A stretch of 64,000 nucleotides of DNA from Streptococcus himalayensis (lineage in GTDB: Bacteria > Bacillota > Bacilli > Lactobacillales > Streptococcaceae), in contig NZ_CP016953.1 of the NCBI RefSeq assembly GCF_001708305.1, positions 1,135,501 through 1,199,500 on the forward strand. The letters run 5' to 3'. This document shows positions 36,723 through 44,385 of this stretch, in pieces (within the stretch, counting starts at the first letter, position 1; each line of letters begins with the position of its first letter). Under the pieces are notes generated by a model that was given only the letters and a program-made list of their open reading frames with translations, had not been told where the DNA came from and ran no database searches. The position numbers were made by a program, and so were the translations under genes.

Positions 36723-37805
36723 TTAGTCAAAATACAGGAGTTCCTTGCTGGTATCAGTAAAGACTTCAAAGCCGTTTCCGGTCACGACACCACAGTCCTC
36801 AATGCGGACGCCGACTTTTCCAGGGATATAGATACCTGGTTCAACAGAGAAGCACATGCCTTCTTCGAGGACGAGATCATTTCCTTCCATAATCGACGGG
36901 AATTCGTGGACATCCATCCCGATTCCGTGTCCCAAGCGGTGGTTAAAATACTCACCGTAGCCAGCTTTTTCAATTACTTCACGAGCTGCACGGTCTACTT
37001 CATGGGCTGTTACACCCGGTTTGATAAAGTCGAGTGCTGCTTGTTGGGCTTCAAGCGTGAGAGCGTAAATGTCTTTTTTGAACTGATCCGGTTGGCCAAC
37101 GGCAACGGTTCTGGTCATATCGCTTGCATAGCCATTTGCCATAATCCCTAGGTCAAAGAGGAGGAGGGCGTTATTTTCTACCTTGTGAGGGCCGGGGATA
37201 CCATGAGGATTCGCAGCATTGTTACCTGTTAAGACCATGGTTTCAAAGCTCATTTCAACTCCTTCGCGTTTCATTGCAAATTCAATTTCAGCGATAATAT
37301 CTGTTTCTGTTTGAGCGAGTGAAATGGCCTCAAAACCTAATTGAACGGCCTTGTCAGCCCATTTTCCTGCAATCATCATCTTTTGGATTTCATCTGCTGA
37401 TTTGATTAAACGCATGCGGTTGATGATCGGAGTAAGATTGTCAAATGTTGCTTGCTCAAAGACAGTTTTTAAGCCCTGATATTTGGTCAGAATCAGATTG
37501 TCAAACTCAAGTCCAACGTGCTTGTAGTTTTTGGCTGGTAAAGCAGCTTTGATTTTTTCCCAAGGATTTTCAGAATCCACATAGCCTACAACTGGAAAGG
37601 CAACTGATTGACGAGCGCGTTCAGCATCCAAAGCTGGCACAAAGAGGAGCGGTGTGCTTTCTTCGCTGATAAAGAGGAACATCTGGCGTTCATGCGGATC
37701 GCTGTAAAAACCAGTCAGATAGTAAATCGAAACAGGATCTGAAAAGACAGCCATGTCTAATTCAGTACTGCGTAACTGTGTCAGTATATCATTGATTTTA
37801 GTCAT
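36723..37805 (-). CDS. pepQ: Xaa-Pro dipeptidase PepQ (M24)
   Basis: 360 residues, normal length. The N-terminal creatinase-like domain (about 1-125) includes VSIYYLTGFYSDPHERQ. The C-terminal pita-bread domain has metal ligands LFDLGIMANGYASDMTRT (two Asp), NHRLGHGIGMDVHE (His), FSVEPGIYI (Glu) and VRIEDCG (Glu). It hydrolyses Xaa-Pro dipeptides in the cytoplasm. In many streptococci pepQ stands next to ccpA; here the divergent neighbour is only a tiny frame, not ccpA. Confidence 0.96.
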   Translation of the reverse strand: MTKINDILTQLRSTELDMAVFSDPVSIYYLTGFYSDPHERQMFLFISEESTPLLFVPALDAERARQSVAFPVVGYVDSENPWEKIKAALPAKNYKHVGLEFDNLILTKYQGLKTVFEQATFDNLTPIINRMRLIKSADEIQKMMIAGKWADKAVQLGFEAISLAQTETDIIAEIEFAMKREGVEMSFETMVLTGNNAANPHGIPGPHKVENNALLLFDLGIMANGYASDMTRTVAVGQPDQFKKDIYALTLEAQQAALDFIKPGVTAHEVDRAAREVIEKAGYGEYFNHRLGHGIGMDVHEFPSIMEGNDLVLEEGMCFSVEPGIYIPGKVGVRIEDCGVVTGNGFEVFTDTSKELLYFD

Positions 37806-37916
37806 AAAAGTACCTTCTTTCTACCCTTTCATTTTGGCAGAAAATAGCCGAAAAATCAAGGATTTTTTCAAAAAAAGAAGATAAAATACAGGAAAAAGGA
37901 AGGCGAAAAGAAAATC

Positions 37917-38048
37917 ATGAACAATAGGGTGAAAGAACGCACGGAATTTGGAAAAAATGCGACCTTCCATCGTTCACTAGAAAAGGAAGTACAGCGAAAG
38001 CTCCTCCTTGTCAGTCAACGTCAACAGAGACGGGAGAGATTTTTATGA
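37917..38048 (+). CDS. Possible 43-residue basic protein
   Basis: An open frame from ATG 37917 to TGA 38046-38048 encodes MNNRVKERTEFGKNATFHRS and a basic, Gln/Arg-rich tail (LVSQRQQRRERFL). AAGGAAGGCG lies about 8-16 bases upstream, and a TAAAAT -10-like box is at 37882-37887. It is divergent from pepQ. It has no recognised domain. It may be a real small gene or a remnant of the usual pepQ neighbour. Confidence 0.35.
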   Translation: MNNRVKERTEFGKNATFHRSLEKEVQRKLLLVSQRQQRRERFL

Positions 38049-38285
38049 ATTACACGTTCCTATGATGAATACAGATGAGGACAATAAATATGCTCCTCTT
38101 AAAAAATCTTGGATAATCGAGAGCATGTACGTCCGTTACGGATAGAGAGCTTACTGTTTTTTGAAGGAGTGTACACACATCCTATTGTTTCCTATTTTGC
38201 CGGTTTAACTCCTTTTCCAAATTAGTGTTCAACAGTAAATGGTGTAGATAGAGATATTTACTTGACAGTATGTAGGAAGCCACTT
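38049..38285. other. Intergenic stretch without a recognised feature
   Basis: About 240 bases between the tiny frame and the prepilin peptidase stop. I see no frame with a ribosome site, no clear hairpin terminator and no known RNA. Confidence 0.5.
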
Positions 38286-38951
38286 TCACCCCAGTAGCCA
38301 TACATGCCGGATGAAGAGAAGGACAAAGACACCGATTGAAAGGTAGGGGACAAAGGCGAGCCTGCCCTTCTTTTTTTGAATGATAAAGCTGGCAATCCCT
38401 AGTAAACAGGCAATTTGTAGCACCAAGAGAATCTCTGTTAAGGAGAAAATAGCTGTTGCAGAAGCTAAAAAGAGAAAATCCCCGCTCCCAATGCCTATTG
38501 GGACAAAAAAAGAAACTAGAGCGACGGCTAAAAACAAACCTGTGCAGAGATTGGGAGAGTTGGTTACAAATAGAGGAATTTGAAAGAAAAGCCAAACTAG
38601 TAAAGGATATTCCTGGTGCCTGCTATCGTAGATACTGAGGGTCAAACTCATTAGGATGAGGCTGACTTCAGAAATGGATAAAAGTTGGTAGGAGGCAGCT
38701 AGAAAAAGTAGACCACTTAAAAATTCAAAGCCAGCATACCATTTTGGAATTGTCTGTCCACAAAAACGGCAGGAAAAGCGATTGATTAGTTGAGAAAAAA
38801 TGGGGACTAAATCCCGTGCTTCTAGGCGTTTATGACAGCTGTCACAGTGGCTTGCAGGATAGCAAATGGATTGTTCAGGAAAGCGATCAACGACCACTCC
38901 TAGAAAAGAGGCAAAGATACTGCCAACCAGAAAGAAATAAATATGAATCAT
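38286..38951 (-). CDS. Prepilin peptidase (A24), competence-pilus type
   Basis: 221 residues. The N-terminal zinc-type domain has paired CxxC motifs (HCDSCHKRLE; SCRFCGQ). The A24 aspartyl protease part keeps the two catalytic Asp residues, in LSIYDSRHQEYP and GIGSGDFLF. About six to eight membrane segments are present. It processes and methylates the leader peptides of type IV-like pilins in the membrane; in streptococci this is the competence-pilus enzyme (ComC/CilC). It stands alone. It starts at 38951, with no strong competence box in view. Confidence 0.93.
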   Translation of the reverse strand: MIHIYFFLVGSIFASFLGVVVDRFPEQSICYPASHCDSCHKRLEARDLVPIFSQLINRFSCRFCGQTIPKWYAGFEFLSGLLFLAASYQLLSISEVSLILMSLTLSIYDSRHQEYPLLVWLFFQIPLFVTNSPNLCTGLFLAVALVSFFVPIGIGSGDFLFLASATAIFSLTEILLVLQIACLLGIASFIIQKKKGRLAFVPYLSIGVFVLLFIRHVWLLG

Positions 38952-39013
38952 ACTTCTTTATTCGTAAAAAGAATTCTGAAAAATTGCAACTTTTCTCATT
39001 TAAGAAGAAACGC

Positions 39014-39050
39014 TTGATTTTCTTATTTAGAAAGATTATAATTAAGATAC
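39014..39050 (+). promoter_or_regulatory. Promoter of dpr with a PerR-like box
   Basis: TTGATT (39014-39019), 17 bases, TATAAT (39037-39042). TTATAATTAAGATAC (39036-39050) matches the PerR box TTATAATNATTATAA except at three positions, and overlaps the -10. In streptococci dpr is known to be PerR-controlled. Confidence 0.75.
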
Positions 39051-39071
39051 AAAAAGAAAAGAGGTATTCAC

Positions 39072-39593
39072 ATGAAAACAACTAAACAAAGACCAGTAGC
39101 AGATGTAGCAACTTTTTCAAAAGCAGCAGCTGAAAAATTACCGCAAACTAAGGCTGTTTTGAATCAAGCGGTGGCAGATCTTTATACAGCGCGCATCGCC
39201 CTTCACCAAGTTCACTGGTATATGCGCGGACGTGGTTTCCTTGTATGGCATCCCAAAATGGATGAGTACATGGACTCCTTGAATGAACATTTGGATGAAA
39301 TCAGCGAACGTTTGATTACGCTTGGTGGAGCACCTTACTCAACTTTGACAGAATTTATTCAACATAGCAAGATTGAAGAAGAAGTGGGAAGTTTTGAGCA
39401 CACGATGGAAGAAAATTTGACCCGCGTTCTTTCTATCTTCCGCTATCTTGTCGGTCTATTCCAAGAAGGCTTGGATGCGACTGATGCAGAGGGAGACGAT
39501 GTGACCAATGGAATCTTTAGTGATGCCAAAGCTGAATTGGACAAACATATCTGGATGATTGCAGCTGAATTGGGACAAGCACCAGGCTTGTAA
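39072..39593 (+). CDS. dpr: Dps-like ferritin Dpr (iron storage, peroxide resistance)
   Basis: 173 residues. The ferroxidase-site segments are present: [25 protein letters not shown] (His and Asp residues) and [14 protein letters not shown] (Asp/Glu). The protein forms a cytoplasmic dodecamer that oxidises Fe(II) and protects DNA and cells from peroxide. GAGGT precedes the ATG. The terminator of the gene has been split by the ISL3 element immediately downstream. Confidence 0.96.
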   Translation: MKTTKQRPVADVATFSKAAAEKLPQTKAVLNQAVADLYTARIALHQVHWYMRGRGFLVWHPKMDEYMDSLNEHLDEISERLITLGGAPYSTLTEFIQHSKIEEEVGSFEHTMEENLTRVLSIFRYLVGLFQEGLDATDAEGDDVTNGIFSDAKAELDKHIWMIAAELGQAPGL

Positions 39594-39611
39594 TCGTTTG
39601 CTGTAAAAAGG

Positions 39612-41026
39612 GGCTCTTTGTCAACTGTAGTGGGTAGATGAAAAGCTAACACCTAGAGAGGACCAAATTGGTCTTCTCTTTTTTGATGTTGATGGCAATC
39701 AAAATCCGCTTTTTGAAGTTTTCAAAGTTCCGAAATCCAAAGGCATTACGCTTGATGACTTTGATGAGATTATTCGTCGCCTCAAGTTTGGCATTTGAGT
39801 AAGGCAATTCCATGGCGTTGAGAATCTTATCCTTGTCCTTCAAAAAGGTATTAAATACGGTCTGGAAAATCGGGTTGACAGTCTGCCTAGCGTCTTGGAT
39901 AAGTCCAAAAAACTGGTCAGCTTGCTTCTCCTGGAAGTGAAAAAGCAGTAGTTGATAGAGCTCGTAGTGTTCTCTCAGTTCTTGAGAATAGCCGAGCAGT
40001 TTAGCGACAATCTCCTGGTTGGTTAAGTGCATGCGAAAAGTAGGGCGATAGAACCGCTTGTCACTGAGTTTACGGCTATCTTGTTGTACCAGTTTCCAGT
40101 AGCGTTTGAGCGTCTTGTATTCATGCGATTTGCGGTCAAAAGCATTCATGATTTGGGTACGGACACGGTTCATAGCACGGCTGAGATGTTGCACAACGTG
40201 GAAACGATCAAGCACGATTTTAGCATGAGGAAAAAGTTGTTTGGCTAGTTGATAGTAAGGGCTAAACATGTCCATAGTGATGAATTTAACGCGGTTTCTG
40301 ACCTGTCTAGGGTATCGTAGGAAGTGATTTCGGATGGTAGCTTGCGTTCTTCCATCAAGGATAGCGATGATGTTATTTGTGTCAAAATCTTGAGCGATAA
40401 AGCTCATTTTCCCTTTCTTGAAGGCATACTCATCCCAGGACATGACTTCTGGAAGCTTATCCCAATCCGTTTCAAACTTAAACTCATTGAGTTTTCGAAT
40501 AACTGTAGATGTTGAAATGGAAAGTCTGTGTGCGATATGTGTCATTGCTTGATTTTCGATGAGTAATTGTGTGATTTTCTGGTTGACAGCGACAGAGATT
40601 TGATGGTTCTTCTTAACAATAGGAGTTTCAGCGACCGCCATTTTCCCACATTCCTTGCACTTGAAACGACGCTTTCGAAGGCGGATAAGTAGCGGGTAGC
40701 CAGCAGTTTCTAAGTAGGGGATTTTAGAGGCTTTCTGGAAGTCGTACTTAGCCATTTGTCCCTTGCAGGAAGGGCATTTAGGGGCTGTGTAATCCAAGTG
40801 ACCGTGGAGTTCTAAGTGTGTTCCCATGTCGCATTCATTAGTGATCGTGATATTTTTGTCTTTCATTTTGAGAAAATTTGTGATAAGATTTAGTTGTTCC
40901 ATATGAGTCTTTCTAAATGATAGTTGTGTCGCTTTTCATTATAGGTCATATGGGACTTTTTTTCTACACTGAAAAAGGCTCCATAATCTCCACAGTGGAT
41001 TTACCCACTACAGATATTATAGAGCC
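39612..41026 (-). mobile_element. Complete ISL3-family insertion sequence (1415 bp)
   Basis: Terminal repeats start GGCTCTTTGTCAACTGTAG at the left and, reversed, GGCTCTATAATATCTGTAG at the right. Both continue with the similar TGGGTARAT. A perfect 8-bp target duplication, TAAAAAGG, lies at 39604-39611 and 41027-41034. One intact transposase gene runs leftward. The element looks recent and possibly active. Confidence 0.95.
39646..40902 (-). CDS. tnp: ISL3-family transposase
   Basis: 418 residues, full length. The N-terminal zinc-finger region is CPSCKGQMAKYDF with CKECGKMAV; then an HTH (TQLLIENQAMTHIAHRLSIS), the DDE-type catalytic core with SWDEYAFKKG, FITMDMFSPYY, VLDRFHVVQH, and a C-terminal SNAKLEATNN containing the Glu. 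No frame damage. It is antisense to dpr, so dpr read-through would make RNA complementary to it. Confidence 0.96.
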   Translation of the reverse strand: MEQLNLITNFLKMKDKNITITNECDMGTHLELHGHLDYTAPKCPSCKGQMAKYDFQKASKIPYLETAGYPLLIRLRKRRFKCKECGKMAVAETPIVKKNHQISVAVNQKITQLLIENQAMTHIAHRLSISTSTVIRKLNEFKFETDWDKLPEVMSWDEYAFKKGKMSFIAQDFDTNNIIAILDGRTQATIRNHFLRYPRQVRNRVKFITMDMFSPYYQLAKQLFPHAKIVLDRFHVVQHLSRAMNRVRTQIMNAFDRKSHEYKTLKRYWKLVQQDSRKLSDKRFYRPTFRMHLTNQEIVAKLLGYSQELREHYELYQLLLFHFQEKQADQFFGLIQDARQTVNPIFQTVFNTFLKDKDKILNAMELPYSNAKLEATNNLIKVIKRNAFGFRNFENFKKRILIAINIKKEKTNLVLSRC

Positions 41027-41027
41027 T

Positions 41028-41060
41028 AAAAAGGCTGAGCGTCAAACTCGGCCTTTTTCT
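41028..41060 (+). terminator. dpr terminator, regenerated on the far side of the ISL3 element
   Basis: AAAAAGGCTGAG pairs with CTCGGCCTTTTT around cgtcaaa. The left arm is part of the duplicated target TAAAAAGG, so insertion left a complete hairpin here, 1.4 kb from dpr, and only the left arm next to dpr. Confidence 0.8.
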
Positions 41061-41074
41061 TTCCTTCCCCTCTC

Positions 41075-41110
41075 TTGAAATCCAAGGCAAAATCTGGTAG
41101 AATAAGACCC
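41075..41110 (+). promoter_or_regulatory. Promoter giving a leaderless yqgQ mRNA
   Basis: TTGAAA (41075-41080), 17 bases, TAGAAT (41098-41103). Only seven bases separate the -10 from the ATG at 41111, so transcription should begin at or next to the A of the start codon. No ribosome site is possible. Confidence 0.7.
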
Positions 41111-41335
41111 ATGAAAACACTCTACGATGTGCAACAATTTCTAAAGGGATTTGGCTTGATTATTTATATGGGCAAACGCCTGTATGATATTGAAATGATG
41201 AAGATTGAGTTGGAACGGATCTATGATGTGGGATTGATAGACAAGCTGACCTATATCGAAGCCGAATTGGTCTTACGCAGAGAGCACCGCCTAGAGTTGG
41301 AGTATGAGGAGAAAAAAGGAGTTAAACAGACATGA
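41111..41335 (+). CDS. yqgQ: YqgQ family protein (DUF910)
   Basis: 74 residues from the ATG at 41111 (MKTLYDVQQFLKGFGLIIYM). YDIEMMKIELERIYDVGLID is the family signature of a three-helix protein that binds single-stranded nucleic acid or has unknown function. The gene overlaps the rhodanese-like gene by four bases (ATGA), the usual arrangement for this pair in streptococci. The promoter predicts a leaderless mRNA. Confidence 0.88.
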   Translation: MKTLYDVQQFLKGFGLIIYMGKRLYDIEMMKIELERIYDVGLIDKLTYIEAELVLRREHRLELEYEEKKGVKQT

Positions 41336-41709
41336 TGTGGATTTTTTGGTTGATACTGTTAGGTATTGCTGGTTGGATGACTTTGAACTATTTTCGAGTG
41401 AGAAAAGCTGCTCAGATTGTGGGGAATGAAACATTTGCAAGTCTTATTCGGACAGGGCAGTTGGTGGATGTTCGAGATGCAGCAGAGTTTCAGGCCAAAC
41501 ACATTTTAGGAGCTCGCAATATTCCCTCTTCTCAGCTTAAATTGAGCATGAGTGCACTACGCAAGGATAGACCAGTCCTTTTGTATGAAAATAGCCGTGG
41601 CCAACGCGTTATGAATGCAGCCCTTGCTTTGAAAAAGGCTGGTTACCAAGAAATTTATATCCTTTCTTATGGCTTAGACAGCTGGGATGGGAAAGTGAAA
41701 AAAGGCTAG
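41332..41709 (+). CDS. Membrane-anchored rhodanese-like protein lacking the catalytic Cys
   Basis: 125 residues. One N-terminal membrane segment (about 3-20), then a rhodanese fold (LVDVRDAAEFQAKHILGARNIP; then the active loop LLYENSRGQRVMNAALAL). The expected catalytic Cys of the CRxGxR loop is replaced by Glu (YENSRGQR), so sulfur transfer is unlikely and a binding or phosphatase-like role is possible. It overlaps yqgQ by four bases. Confidence 0.85.
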   Translation: MMWIFWLILLGIAGWMTLNYFRVRKAAQIVGNETFASLIRTGQLVDVRDAAEFQAKHILGARNIPSSQLKLSMSALRKDRPVLLYENSRGQRVMNAALALKKAGYQEIYILSYGLDSWDGKVKKG

Positions 41710-41722
41710 ACATGTAACTGCC

Positions 41723-41751
41723 AAGACTAGGACGCTTGTTCTAGTTTTTTT
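41723..41751 (+). terminator. Terminator after the rhodanese-like gene
   Basis: ACTAGGAC pairs with GTTCTAGT around gctt, followed by a run of seven T residues. Confidence 0.8.
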
Positions 41752-41752
41752 A

Positions 41753-41932
41753 TACTCATTTAATTTCAAAAATAGCTTTTCCATCTAGACATATTTATTT
41801 TAGGTTTGAAATGTAGAGAACTAAATGAGTTAAACAGGATACTTTTCCAGTAAATAATATGAATAATCATAGAACACAGGTAGTTTACATCCAAACCATC
41901 TAAAAAATATCAAGAGGCTAATTTTGATTTTC
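41753..41932. repeat. Dispersed intergenic repeat, copy B
   Basis: It shares three ordered blocks with 28224-28389 at similar spacing (see copy A). No reading frame or terminator-like hairpin stands out. The region to 42028 otherwise holds the start of the regulator gene's upstream DNA. Confidence 0.6.
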
Positions 41933-42028
41933 ATTGGGTATTACGTCTCGTTTTCTGACAGTCCTCTAATAGATATACAAAAATATGGAAATATGATATA
42001 CTAAAAGAAAGTGCTTAGGAGACTTTCG

Positions 42029-42502
42029 ATGAATAAGAAAACATTTGGACAGATTATTCGAGAACTGCGTTGGAAGAAAGGGATGACCAAAAGGGATATC
42101 TGTGGAGATGAAAAGGAGCTGTCTATCCGTCAGCTTACACGTCTCGAAAGAGGTCAGTCAAAGCCTACTCTTACGAAAATCCGCTATTTAGCAGAGCAAC
42201 TAAAGGTTTCCAGCTACTTGCTGATGGAGGACTATCAGGAGCTCCCACAAGACTATCTGAACCTTAAATATCGAGTACTGCGGATGGCAGGCTTTGGGGA
42301 CGAAAAGTATCTTCAGTTAAAAGATAGCTATTTAGAGAAAATCTATGAATGTTACCTCGTCACGCCCTTTGACAGCATGCGAGAAGAATTGTTTAACAGC
42401 CATATTTGGAGCAGGTTTCTCTATGTTTACATTGGAAAATACGATTACTTGGCAACAGGTTGTGGGAACAGTTGGGCCTGCTGCTTTACAATGTCTTTTT
42501 AG
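42029..42502 (+). pseudogene. XRE/RRNPP-type regulator, truncated
   Basis: 157 residues from the ATG at 42029, with TAGGAG upstream. The N-terminal helix-turn-helix is clear (FGQIIRELRWKKGMTKRDIC; SIRQLTRLERGQSKPTLTKI). The following segment (SSYLLMEDYQELPQDYLNLK) resembles the start of the repeat domain of PlcR/TprA/Rgg-like peptide-controlled regulators, which are near 280-300 residues. The C-terminus (GKYDYLATGCGNSWACCFTMSF) does not look like the family and probably follows a frameshift or deletion. It may still bind DNA. Confidence 0.7.
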
Positions 42503-42512
42503 GAGTTGAATC

Positions 42513-42692
42513 ATGAAATTGAACAAGTATTTCTATAGAAATGGATTTTTTTATAGTTTTTTGATAAGTTTGTATCTCTTTATTGATAGTCATTTTTATG
42601 AGAAACATATTTTTTTAGTTGCCTTTTATATCTATTGCATGTTACTTCAAGTGAAATTTTCCTTGTTTATAAAGGAAAAGAATCATGATTAA
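42513..42692 (+). CDS. Small two-segment membrane protein (59 aa)
   Basis: ATG 42513 to TAA 42690-42692, with TTTAGGAG 6-13 bases upstream. MKLNKYFYRNGFFYSFLISL and the IFLVAFYIYCMLL stretch form two short hydrophobic helices with basic ends. No family recognised. It lies between a truncated regulator and a thioredoxin-like pseudogene and overlaps the start of the latter, so it may belong to a bacteriocin- or toxin-type locus. Confidence 0.6.
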   Translation: MKLNKYFYRNGFFYSFLISLYLFIDSHFYEKHIFLVAFYIYCMLLQVKFSLFIKEKNHD

Positions 42693-43164
42693 AAAGTTAT
42701 TTTTCCAGTCTAGTTATTTTGTCTGTATCCATAGGGCTATTGGCTTACGCTAAGGTAGGTGAGAAAGCTGTGAAAGACAGTCAATCTGAACAAACGGAGT
42801 TGAGCATTGGGCAAAAGGAAGAGGAAGAATTACGAAAATATAACACTTCTATTGCTCGTTTTCAAGAGATTCATGCAAATGAAATACTTGCGGATCAATT
42901 TGAAAAAAATCCTTAGTTTTATTCAGCAGACCTAGTTGTCCATTTTGTAGGGAATTTATATCGGCATTGGATAGCGACAAAGGTAGATTATAATGTTTAC
43001 TATATTAACACAGAGGGTTATGAGACTGACCCTGACTTAAAAAGCTTGTTGAGAATGACGGGTTACAGGGTGTACCTAGTTTAGTTTACGTTGATGAAGA
43101 CGGAAATTTTAAGATATTAGACGAAAATGTTAACTCTATTCCGGAGTGGCTAAGTCTATTGTAA
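42685..43164 (+). pseudogene. Thioredoxin-like (PedC-type) protein, disrupted
   Basis: Read in three frames, the region encodes a signal or membrane start (MIKKLFF then LVILSVSIGLLAYA), a soluble linker ending ADQFEKNP and a stop at 42914-42916, then SCPFCREFISALDSDK with a CxxC redox site, VDYNVYYINTEGYETDPDLK, and QGVPSLVYVDEDGNFKILDE with the cis-Pro of the thioredoxin fold. It ends at TAA 43162-43164. At least three frameshifts and one stop are present. Thioredoxin-like accessory proteins of this type go with bacteriocin export in lactic acid bacteria. Confidence 0.8.
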
Positions 43165-43241
43165 ATCGTTCAAGTAGATGTAACTACTTCCGTCCTTTAT
43201 TCGTCTAATAGATGAAAGAACAAATAACAGGAGGTGGTGGT

Positions 43242-43637
43242 ATGAACTACAAAAAGAAAATAGCGGTGATACTAGGTCTTTCAGTCATAGGTTTGACAGG
43301 TATTTACTGGGGTAAGAATGCTCAGGTAGAGAACTTGAAGGATGAGGATGTCCAACAAGTATCTCAGGAAAATTATACGGTCCGTATTCTCGCGAAGGAG
43401 TGGAAAGATGCGGATGACAACAAACTCGAAGAGCTCTTTCAGGGGATGCCAGATGACCAGCGGATTTTAGCGGATGATACTGGTGGTTTTACAGGGAAAT
43501 GGCAAACCTCTCCTGAGGATACGGCGCTTGGTCCAATCATTAATCCTGACGGAACGATTGAAGAGCAAGATTTAAGCTCTCCGAAAGCAGCAACGGTGGG
43601 CGAAGTAAAAGCAGCGATTCGAGCAGGACGTAAGTAG
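43242..43637 (+). CDS. Small exported or membrane-anchored acidic protein, copy 1
   Basis: 131 residues from the ATG at 43242; AGGAGG at 43230-43235 decides against the in-frame ATG at 43212. N-terminal basic-hydrophobic segment (MNYKKKIAVILGLSVIGLTG) reads as a signal anchor, followed by an acidic region (NLKDEDVQQVSQENY; KDADDNKLEELFQGMPDDQR) and a C-terminal part with GGFTGKWQTSPEDTALGPII and TVGEVKAAIRAGRK. No lipobox. I do not recognise the family. Confidence 0.85.
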   Translation: MNYKKKIAVILGLSVIGLTGIYWGKNAQVENLKDEDVQQVSQENYTVRILAKEWKDADDNKLEELFQGMPDDQRILADDTGGFTGKWQTSPEDTALGPIINPDGTIEEQDLSSPKAATVGEVKAAIRAGRK

Positions 43638-43691
43638 GTTAAACCTTTATTCGTCTAATAGGTGAAAGAACAAATAACAGGAGGTAGTGGT

Positions 43692-44087
43692 ATGAACTAC
43701 AAAAAGAAAATAGCGGTGATACTAGGTCTTTCAGTCATAGGCTTGACAGGTATTTACTGGGGTAAGAATGCTCAGGTAGAGAACTTGAAGGATGAGGATG
43801 TCCAACAAGTATCTGAGGAAAATTATACAGTCCGTATTCTCGCGAAGGAATGGAAAGATGCGGATGATGACAAACTCGAAGAGCTCTTTCAAGGGATGCC
43901 AGATGACCAGCGAATTTTAGCGGATGATACTGGAGGTTTTACAGGGAAATGGCAAACCTCTCCTGAGGATACGGCGCTTGGTCCAATCATTAATCCTGAC
44001 GGAACGATTGAAGAGCAAGATTTAAGCTCTCCGAAAGCAGCAACGGTGGGCGAAGTAAAAGCAGCGATTCGAGCAGGACGCAAGTAG
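43692..44087 (+). CDS. Small exported or membrane-anchored acidic protein, copy 2
   Basis: 131 residues from the ATG at 43692, with a GAGG site. It differs from copy 1 at two residues only (Q to E in SEEN; N to D in DDDK). Both copies are open, which argues for selection for dosage or a very recent event. The upstream pseudogene makes it hard to guess a partner. Confidence 0.85.
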   Translation: MNYKKKIAVILGLSVIGLTGIYWGKNAQVENLKDEDVQQVSEENYTVRILAKEWKDADDDKLEELFQGMPDDQRILADDTGGFTGKWQTSPEDTALGPIINPDGTIEEQDLSSPKAATVGEVKAAIRAGRK

Positions 44088-44257
44088 GTCAAGCAACTTG
44101 AAAAGAAATTTCCTTTTCTGGTTTTTGGGATCGGTCCCCCTTAACTTTTCTGACTGCAGAGAACAGCATTCGAATGGTTATGTGATGAGCTTTGGCGTTG
44201 AAAAGTGAACACCCAAGCACCGACTTATATCAAGCTGATTTTACCCTCTTTGATACG

Positions 44258-44286
44258 AAAGGCTGGATTTGCGTCCAGTCTTTTTT
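44258..44286 (+). terminator. Terminator upstream of typA
   Basis: AAAGGCTGGA pairs with TCCAGTCTTT around tttgcg (one mismatch) and is followed by a T-run. The intergenic space 44093-44257 shows only a weak hairpin (GAAAAG/CTTTTC). Confidence 0.8.
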
Positions 44287-44334
44287 CCTGAAAACATTTA
44301 CAACTACTTTCTTGATGAATTTTACTAGAAACTG

Positions 44335-44343
44335 TGCTATAAT
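44335..44343 (+). promoter_or_regulatory. Extended -10 promoter of typA
   Basis: TGC-TATAAT (44335-44343). The -35 is poor (TTGATG lies 20 bases upstream), as often seen with extended -10 promoters. The start codon is at 44386. Confidence 0.6.
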
Positions 44344-44385
44344 TGTTCAGTTAGAATAAAATTTGAAAAAGATATAGAGGAAATC

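Larger units (their letters stand above)
43193..44092 (+). repeat. 450-bp tandem duplication
   Basis: Unit 43193-43642 is followed directly by 43643-44092 with only about a dozen base changes. Each unit starts CCTTTATTCGTCTAATA and carries ribosome site, start and the whole coding region. It contains one gene per unit. Confidence 0.92.

Noticed and set aside
43212..43241. Longer start for the duplicated protein (MKEQITGGGG)
   Set aside because: The GGAGG site lies inside it and points to the ATG at 43242; the second copy has GTG in place of the upstream ATG.
44093..44257. A small RNA gene before typA
   Set aside because: Only a weak hairpin is seen; no promoter could be paired with it.
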